Assembly: GCA_944342125.1 (NCBI GenBank)
Contig: CALVMF010000034.1
Span: 1-11,401 of the forward strand
Source of the DNA: an uncultured Bacilli bacterium
GTDB lineage: Bacteria; Bacillota_I; Bacilli_A; RFN20; CAG-826
DNA length: 11,401 nt
Direction: 5' to 3'
Each line of letters begins with the position of its first letter. Position 1 is the first letter of the stretch. Below are positions 7,387 through 11,401 of the stretch, one piece after another. Under the pieces are notes generated by a model, which saw only the letters and a list, made by a program, of their open reading frames with translations, was not told where the DNA came from and did not search any database. The position numbers were made by a program, and so were the translations under genes.

Positions 7387-8010
7387 TTAGTCTTTTTTTG
7401 TAAAATCTATATCGATATGATCGACATCATTTTTAATCGATTTATGGACTTGAGAAATGATTTGTTCTTCTCTTTTCTCTCTTTTTAAGTAATCAAAAAG
7501 TTCAATTATATTTAAAGCTCCGCTAATTATAAAGAAGGTTCCTATTAAAATAGTAACAATTTCATTTGTTACATTATTAAAGATAAATAGAGCTAAACCA
7601 AGTATGGTATAAAGTATTCCTAAAACTAAAGTTATCCACCAGCTTGTGACCTTAAAAGTTTTTAACGTAACTGAATTAGATATTTTAGAAATGCCTCTAA
7701 TTAAGAGGTAGATTGATAAAAAGGTAGAGACAAGATAGATTGAAGCTTCTTGTACCACTAATAACAAAATTCCAAGTAAAGTAGATAAAATTCCTTGAAA
7801 GATTAGCCATCCTGTCCCAAGAATCATTCTTTTAATAATTACCGCATAAAGTATTGTTAATGATCCGATTAAAATAAGAGCTATTCCACTTATGATTCCT
7901 AAAATTGAAGCAAAATTATCTTTAGAAAATAAAGCGAGTATTCCTAAAGTAATCAAAAGTAAGGAAGTTACTAAACTTAAACTTTTTCTTAACCAACTTT
8001 TCTTTTTCAT
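7387..8010 (-). CDS. HdeD-like DUF308 membrane protein
   Basis: This 207-residue protein has six closely packed membrane helices (about 11-29, 35-59, 66-87, 91-110, 122-144, 149-172) arranged as short repeats rich in G-I-L, such as LLLITLGILALFS and LGILYTILGLALFIF. This is the DUF308/HdeD pattern. A charged soluble tail (173-207) ends in DVDHIDIDFTKKD. HdeD of enteric bacteria is tied to acid stress; in low-GC Gram-positives the role of relatives is unknown, so no function is assigned. The ATG is followed by a lysine-rich start (MKKK) and has no clear SD site. The gene begins 40 bases after the dehydrogenase stop, and a palindrome lies between them, so shared transcription is likely but not shown. 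Confidence 0.8.
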   Translation of the reverse strand: MKKKSWLRKSLSLVTSLLLITLGILALFSKDNFASILGIISGIALILIGSLTILYAVIIKRMILGTGWLIFQGILSTLLGILLLVVQEASIYLVSTFLSIYLLIRGISKISNSVTLKTFKVTSWWITLVLGILYTILGLALFIFNNVTNEIVTILIGTFFIISGALNIIELFDYLKREKREEQIISQVHKSIKNDVDHIDIDFTKKD

Positions 8011-8044
8011 ATCTTTTAATACAAGTAAAAAGTTTAATTGATTG

Positions 8045-8060
8045 AGGAGCTTAAGCTCCT
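8045..8060. other. 16-bp perfect palindrome over the dehydrogenase stop codon
   Basis: AGGAGCTTAAGCTCCT is its own reverse complement and includes the TAA stop. As RNA it would form a 6-bp GC-rich stem with a UUAA loop. Only a weak, displaced T-run (CTTTTTAC about ten bases later) follows on the minus strand. It may be a leaky terminator that lowers expression of the DUF308 gene, or just an RNA 3'-end structure. Confidence 0.45.
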
Positions 8061-8827
8061 TCTTTCATACTTTTAGCGCTAACTTTAGTAATTAAACTTC
8101 TTGGGAAAAATCTTGTGATAAAAACTGTCAATTTGTTTTTAACGCCTGTTATTAAAAGCTTTTTGCCTCTTCTTGATGCTTTATAGGCTTTTTTTGCAAC
8201 ATCTTTTGCTTCAAGAGGTTTAAGCTTTTTAAAAGTATACTCATTATGAGCTAGTTTTACAAAATTAGATTTAAATGGGCCTGGGCATAAAGTTAAGACT
8301 TTTACTCCATATTTCTTTAATTCATACCCGATAGATTCACTTAAAAGCAATACATAACCTTTAGTTGCATGATACGTACACATATAAGGTCCACTCATAA
8401 AGCCAGCTATTGAAGAAACGTTGATGATATGCCCACTTTTATGCTTTGCCATTTCTTTACTAAAATAGTGACACAAATATAAAAGGGCGTTGCAATTTAC
8501 TCCACTCATCTTAATTTGTTTTTCAATATCCATATTAATAAAGTCTTCTCTATCGCCAAATCCAGCACTATTTATTAAGCGAGTAACCACTATATCTTCT
8601 TTTGATATAGCAAATAAGAAGTCCTTAATATTATTCATATTAGATAAGTCAATCGCATAAAGTTTTATATCTATGTCTGGATATTTTTGATTCAATTCTT
8701 TTTTTAAGTCATCGAGTGCTAAAGCATTTTGATCAACGAGAATTAAATTTTCTTTATCCTTAGCATATAGATAAGCAAATTCTTTTCCTAATCCACTGGC
8801 TGAACCAGTTATTAATGTGTACTTCAT
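8051..8827 (-). CDS. Short-chain dehydrogenase/reductase (SDR), DltE-like
   Basis: This 258-residue classical SDR is the usual length for the family. It has the nucleotide-binding TGSASGLG (7-14), D60 in AIDLS, NSAGFG (86-91), N111, the catalytic serine in NVSSIAG (S139), and Y152/K156 in YHATK, with the normal 13-residue spacing from serine to tyrosine. PGPFKSNF (182-189) follows as in active members. All catalytic residues are present, so it should be an active NAD(P)-dependent oxidoreductase. VDQNA after the second strand, with an acidic residue there, leans toward NAD(H), but weakly. The C-terminal part (LTVFITRFFPRSLITKVSAK) is hydrophobic and basic, as in DltE-type proteins thought to sit at the membrane. 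The substrate is unknown. The start ATG has GAGGAGA eight bases upstream. I found no clear promoter. Confidence 0.93.
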   Translation of the reverse strand: MKYTLITGSASGLGKEFAYLYAKDKENLILVDQNALALDDLKKELNQKYPDIDIKLYAIDLSNMNNIKDFLFAISKEDIVVTRLINSAGFGDREDFINMDIEKQIKMSGVNCNALLYLCHYFSKEMAKHKSGHIINVSSIAGFMSGPYMCTYHATKGYVLLLSESIGYELKKYGVKVLTLCPGPFKSNFVKLAHNEYTFKKLKPLEAKDVAKKAYKASRRGKKLLITGVKNKLTVFITRFFPRSLITKVSAKSMKEGA

Positions 8828-8952
8828 TTTTATATTCTCCTCTTAATTTTTTTAAAAAACATAAGTTTTGCGCGATAAAGCTTTATAAATTATTGGTTTT
8901 TAAGTATAAACAGCCAATTATTAATTCCATAAAATATATTTCAAATTTTTTT

Positions 8953-8977
8953 AAGAGCATTTAAATTTGTTGCTCTT
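8953..8977. other. 7-bp stem-loop downstream of the TGA-containing small ORF
   Basis: AAGAGCA (8953-8959) and TGCTCTT (8971-8977) pair across an 11-base loop, about 20 bases after the small ORF's TAA. On the minus strand an A-run rather than a T-run follows, so it is at best a weak terminator. Confidence 0.35.
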
Positions 8978-8996
8978 TCAAACTGAATGTATAAGT

Positions 8997-9152
8997 TTAA
9001 GGCTCATCATTTCTTAACTTGTTTCTTTCCTCTTCAGTCTGTAGTTTTACGTTAAGTTCATTAAGAGTCTTTCTTAAATCATTTTCATTTTTTATTTTTG
9101 AACGATCAAGCCTGTCCATAGCCATTTTTGATCAATACTCAACACTTTTCAT
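8997..9152 (-). pseudogene. Small charged helical ORF interrupted by an in-frame TGA
   Basis: From ATG (9150-9152) the frame reads MKSVEY, then TGA (9132-9134), then 44 more sense codons (SKMAMDRLDRSK ... EEERNKLRNDEP) to a TAA. A good SD site (GGGGAG, five bases upstream) and a perfect TATAAT precede the start. The part after TGA is rich in charged residues and looks like a single coiled helix with sensible codon use. TGG to TGA is one base, so a tryptophan codon may have mutated. Other readings are a six-residue leader peptide, stop readthrough, or restart at ATG 9123-9125 (which has no SD site). I recognise no family. Confidence 0.45.
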
Positions 9153-9157
9153 AAGTT

Positions 9158-9186
9158 CTCCCCGTTAATTTCTATTCCTAATTATA
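9158..9186 (-). promoter_or_regulatory. -10 box and Shine-Dalgarno site before the small ORF
   Basis: On the minus strand, TATAAT (9181-9186) lies 28 bases before the ATG, and GGGGAG (9158-9163) lies five bases before it. No recognisable -35 box sits 16-18 bases further upstream. The pair is the main reason to take the small ORF seriously. Confidence 0.4.
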
Positions 9187-9205
9187 TCGAAATTACATAA
9201 GATTT

Positions 9206-9454
9206 TTATAGTACTTTAAAGCTTTCAATCAGTTTATCTCGTTCATGATGAAATATGCCACAAGTTTTAATAGGATTAAGAAAAAGAAAAACAATATAAG
9301 TTGAGTTAAATTCGCTACATTTTTCTAAAATCAAGTTTGTAAAATGAGCGATGGTCATCATACTTTCTTTACTTAAGCTGTTAAAACAATTCGTTGCTTT
9401 TTTGTGCAATACATAAAATATAGAAGCGAATATTTTATAAAACATTTTATGCAC
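9206..9454 (-). CDS. Doubtful 82-codon ORF, unknown
   Basis: The frame starts at GTG (9452-9454), or ATG three codons later, and ends in TAA. The product would be basic at the N-terminus (MHKMFYKIF), with a middle segment MMTIAHFTNLILEKC and three cysteines. No SD site lies before either start, and I recognise no family. Codon use is not absurd, so it may be a fragment of an old gene. A 14-base part of it (encoding KCSEF) is repeated 201 bases upstream outside the ORF. It could equally be random open frame. Confidence 0.2.
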   Translation of the reverse strand: MHKMFYKIFASIFYVLHKKATNCFNSLSKESMMTIAHFTNLILEKCSEFNSTYIVFLFLNPIKTCGIFHHERDKLIESFKVL

Positions 9455-9520
9455 GCAGAAAATTTGCTTTAAAAAGAAAGATATGGTTATGGCTTAAATC
9501 ACAAAAAGCAATTCGCTACA

Positions 9521-9544
9521 TTTCTTTGAATATTTACAAAGAAA
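9521..9544. other. 8-bp stem-loop downstream of the ATPase gene
   Basis: TTTCTTTG and CAAAGAAA form a perfect 8-bp AT-rich stem with an eight-base loop, about 70 bases after the ATPase stop. No T-run follows on the minus strand, so any role in ending the transcript is uncertain. Confidence 0.35.
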
Positions 9545-9611
9545 AAGTGTGACTGTTACGCAGTTTTATAAATTTAACTGTAAATGTTTGACTAGTTAAA
9601 GAAAAAAGAAA

Positions 9612-10892
9612 TTAATTTTTTATGCAGCCTATCGGTATAACAAATACTCCGTCATCACGTTTATATCCATATTTAGCACCAGTTATAATTATTTTTAAAT
9701 CAGGTAATCTAATTGGACACTGTTTTTCTTCCTTATTATGTTCTTTGATGAGTTCCTCAATTTTATTTAAATGTCTAGCTCCATCTTCTATTTCGTGAGT
9801 TCCAAGTTTAAACTCAATAAGGGCATACCTACCATCATTTAAGTGAAGTACGCAATCGACTTCTAAGCCGTATCTATCATGATAATAACTAACCGATCCA
9901 TCAAATGATGATGAATAGATTTTTAGATCACGTAAGCAAAGAGATTCAAACAAAAAGCCTAATGTCTTAAAATCCGTATTAAAATACTCTGGTGATAATC
10001 CCATTGCCGCAACAGCAATTGACGGATCGATTAAATTACGCTTTTTAGTAGATCTTATCGAACTTTTGGAACGAATGGCGGGACACCAAGCATCGATATC
10101 TTCAATGATATAAAGCTTTTCAAAAGCTTGAATGTAAGAATCAAATGTTGGTACAGATACACTAAAGTTTGCATTTATATCTCCGAATATAGTTTTTGTT
10201 GTAGCTAGCGTGCAAATATTACGACTGTAAGATTGTAAAATTGCTTGAGCTAAACGAGGATTACGTTTTACTCCATCTATATTACTAACATCTATAGTGT
10301 AAGTTTGGTGCGATAAATCTTTAGCAACTTCTAATTGAGATCTTCTAGTTTGATTAATAAGAGCTTTAGGCCAACCGCCACGACAAATTGCAAAAATTAA
10401 ATCATCTATATTTAAATCAGAAATGCATTCTTTAAAATTTTGTGGTTGATTAAATAAGTTAATTAGCGATACGCTTCCGTTAGATTCTTGACTTTCATAT
10501 AAACTCATTGGATACATTTTAAGTTGACTAATACGCAATGTTCCCGTGTGGGGAGTTGAAATATCTTTTGAAGACGATCCAGTTAAAATATATAACCCGT
10601 TTTCCCCTAAATCATCAACAGATTTTCTAATCGCGCCCCAAAGCTTTGGAGCATCTTGCCATTCATCAAATAAGCGTGGTTTTTCACCAATTAAAAGTTT
10701 AGAAGGAGCTACATTCGCTATCGCAAGCAAATTTTCTCTTTGATCTTCATCTTGAAATTCAATGTAACTTTTAGCTTTCATCTTGGCAGACGTAGTCTTC
10801 CCGCACCCTTTAGGCCCAGTAATTAAAGTCGCTCCAAATGATTCAAGTTTTAAGTCTAGTAAATCATCTATAATTCTCTTTTTGTAATCCAT
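9612..10892 (-). CDS. AAA_14 ATPase with C-terminal DUF4143 domain
   Basis: This 426-residue protein is of the usual length and complete. The N-terminal AAA-type ATPase part has Walker A GPKGCGKTT (26-34), Walker B PRLFDEWQ (72-79) and a sensor-like YILTGSSSK (101-109). The DUF4143 part follows: GFLFESLCLRDL (312-323), then EVDCVLHLNDGRYALIEFK (344-362), whose E..D...E.K spacing resembles a PD-(D/E)XK nuclease fold. The family is widespread in bacteria and archaea, moves often between genomes, and has no settled function. The start ATG has only a weak SD site (AAGAAAG) but an excellent promoter close by. It appears to be transcribed alone, with an unrelated gene-poor stretch downstream. The family call is firm; any role in DNA handling or defence is conjecture. 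Confidence 0.93.
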   Translation of the reverse strand: MDYKKRIIDDLLDLKLESFGATLITGPKGCGKTTSAKMKAKSYIEFQDEDQRENLLAIANVAPSKLLIGEKPRLFDEWQDAPKLWGAIRKSVDDLGENGLYILTGSSSKDISTPHTGTLRISQLKMYPMSLYESQESNGSVSLINLFNQPQNFKECISDLNIDDLIFAICRGGWPKALINQTRRSQLEVAKDLSHQTYTIDVSNIDGVKRNPRLAQAILQSYSRNICTLATTKTIFGDINANFSVSVPTFDSYIQAFEKLYIIEDIDAWCPAIRSKSSIRSTKKRNLIDPSIAVAAMGLSPEYFNTDFKTLGFLFESLCLRDLKIYSSSFDGSVSYYHDRYGLEVDCVLHLNDGRYALIEFKLGTHEIEDGARHLNKIEELIKEHNKEEKQCPIRLPDLKIIITGAKYGYKRDDGVFVIPIGCIKN

Positions 10893-10909
10893 AAATCTTT
10901 CTTAATTAA

Positions 10910-10938
10910 ATTCTAGGAACGAACTGTACGTTTGTCAA
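10910..10938 (-). promoter_or_regulatory. Strong promoter of the ATPase gene with palindromic spacer
   Basis: On the minus strand, TTGACA (10933-10938) and TAGAAT (10910-10915) are exactly 17 bases apart: a perfect -35 and a one-off -10. Transcription would begin about ten bases before the ATG, giving a very short leader. The spacer contains AACGTACAGTTCGTT (10918-10932), a 15-base near-palindrome with two mismatched positions around a central base, a likely repressor operator. Confidence 0.75.
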
Positions 10939-10942
10939 TTCT

Positions 10943-11049
10943 ATTTTAATAATTTGCGGTTTTTTATTTTAACTTTTTGTGGTATTTCATTTTAATAATT
11001 TGTGGTATTTTGTTTTATTAATTTGCTGTTTTTCATTTTAGTATTTTCC
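10943..11049. repeat. 23-bp tandem repeat array, 4.7 copies
   Basis: Units begin at 10943, 10966, 10989 and 11012, with a partial unit at 11035-11049. The plus-strand consensus starts ATTTTAATAATTTG and continues with TGGTATTTC; the core TTTGNNGT is kept in all four full units, and the spacing is exactly 23 bases. The array ends four bases from the -35 box of the ATPase promoter. It has no spacers, so it is not CRISPR. Its place suggests repeated binding sites or iterons. Confidence 0.75.
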
Positions 11050-11129
11050 TAAACTTTTAGGATTTCAACTTTTTCTGGCTCAAACATAACTTATAATCAT
11101 CCTTTAGTTATCTTTTATATTTGTAACGC

Positions 11130-11157
11130 AAAAAAGTGCGATAAATATCGCTTTTTT
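11130..11157. terminator. Bidirectional intrinsic terminator
   Basis: GCGAT (11138-11142) and ATCGC (11147-11151) form a 5-bp stem with an AAAT loop. Six A's precede the stem and six T's follow, so T-runs exist for both strands, with the cleaner one on plus. On the minus strand it would end transcripts from the right, ahead of the ATPase promoter. Confidence 0.7.
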
Positions 11158-11242
11158 CTTAAAAAAATCGTTTGGTAATGTCTGTTTAGTTATTTAATTC
11201 CTGAAAGTTAAGGCTAATTCTCATTCCTGTGTCTGTTATCCT

Positions 11243-11396
11243 GTGACCGCCGGACAGTCTGCTGCCGTCAGCCAACGAAGATTATATTAAAAAAAGGGGT
11301 CAAGTATTTTTTCTTGACATCCCAATTTTTTGTAATGTTTTTTACCCATTCGCCTGTGGCGGTCACTTCATAATCATCTCTTTGTCAGACGGCAGC
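11243..11396. repeat. Two pairs of 9-bp GC-rich inverted repeats
   Basis: GTGACCGCC (11243-11251) pairs with GGCGGTCAC (11358-11366), and GCTGCCGTC (11261-11269) pairs with GACGGCAGC (11388-11396). The pairs interlock rather than nest. Their GC-rich sequence stands out from the AT-rich surroundings, as expected for an inserted element or a genome-wide dispersed repeat. Confidence 0.5.
11296..11323. other. Strong stem-loop flanked by A and T runs
   Basis: GGG-GTCAAG (11296-11304) pairs with CTTGAC-AT-CCC (11313-11323), nine pairs with a two-base bulge and an eight-base T-rich loop. A's precede it and AATTTTTT follows, so it could work as a plus-strand terminator. It lies between the arms of the inverted repeats. 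Confidence 0.5.
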
Positions 11397-11401
11397 GGTT
11401 T

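Larger units (their letters stand above)
8828..9611. other. Gene-poor stretch with small or decayed ORFs
   Basis: About 780 bases separate the ATPase and dehydrogenase genes. They hold two doubtful minus-strand ORFs (8997-9152 with an in-frame TGA, and 9206-9454), stem-loops at 8953-8977 and 9521-9544, and a 14-base direct repeat (AATTCGCTACATTT) at 9309-9322 and 9510-9523. Apart from the T-rich bases after the ATPase stop I see no terminator. The stretch looks like a decayed insertion or old gene remnants. Confidence 0.5.
11050..11401. other. Right-hand region without a gene; possible mobile-element remnant
   Basis: No ORF of useful length is present. Beyond the terminator the base composition changes: 11241-11275 and 11351-11400 are clearly richer in G and C than anything else here. 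A 12-codon minus-strand frame (11186-11224, beginning MRISLNFQE) could be the stub of a truncated gene but is too short to call. The inverted repeats and stem-loop are listed separately. Confidence 0.4.

Noticed and set aside
8997..9152. Whole organism using UGA for tryptophan
   Set aside because: The long genes use TGG for tryptophan and contain no in-frame TGA, which would be very unlikely under that code.
10546..10743. Plus-strand frame opposite the ATPase Walker region
   Set aside because: Shadow of the conserved ATPase motifs on the other strand.
10943..11049. CRISPR array
   Set aside because: The units are contiguous with no spacers, AT-rich and imperfect, and no cas gene is near.
11314..11336. 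Plus-strand promoter using TTGACA in the right-hand stem-loop
   Set aside because: The nearest -10-like box (TGTAAT) is only 11 bases away, too close for a normal promoter, and no gene follows.

Overview
The window is strongly AT-rich. Every convincing gene lies on the minus strand. The genes use TTG and ATG starts, Shine-Dalgarno sites of the AGGAG type, and TAA at every stop I can read. Tryptophan is written TGG inside the long genes, so the standard bacterial code applies and this is not a Mycoplasma-code genome. A low-GC Bacillota relative fits best, for example an uncultured Bacilli, Erysipelotrichales or Acholeplasma-like gut lineage. The genus cannot be told from the sequence.

Layout in the direction of transcription, right to left. 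(1) 11401-11050: no gene. It holds a GC-richer patch with inverted repeats and a strong stem-loop, possibly a mobile-element remnant, then a bidirectional terminator. (2) 11049-9612: a 23-bp tandem repeat array, a near-consensus promoter with a palindrome in its spacer, and an AAA_14/DUF4143 ATPase. (3) 9611-8828: a gene-poor stretch with two doubtful small ORFs; one has a good SD site and a TATAAT box but an in-frame TGA. (4) 8827-7387: a short-chain dehydrogenase and an HdeD-like (DUF308) membrane protein. (5) 7280-1: a cell-surface polysaccharide locus. It has two paralogous O-antigen ligase/polymerase-like membrane proteins, then a tight operon of an initiating sugar-phosphate transferase, a DUF4422 glycosyltransferase and a Wzy-type polymerase that runs off the left edge.

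How the polysaccharide genes probably work together: the transferase loads the first sugar phosphate onto a polyprenyl-phosphate carrier. The DUF4422 protein, and probably further transferases outside the window, extend the repeat unit. The Wzy-like protein at the left edge polymerises it. The two paralogues could be ligases that move the polymer to an acceptor, or extra polymerases. No flippase or chain-length regulator is visible, so the locus probably continues past position 1. The ATPase, dehydrogenase and DUF308 protein have no evident link to this pathway.

I see no rRNA, tRNA, CRISPR array or intact transposase. The most unusual observations are the repeat array plus palindromic promoter before the ATPase, the 26-bp element shared by the leaders of the two paralogues, the presence of three polymerase/ligase-type proteins around one initiating transferase, and the small ORF interrupted by TGA.
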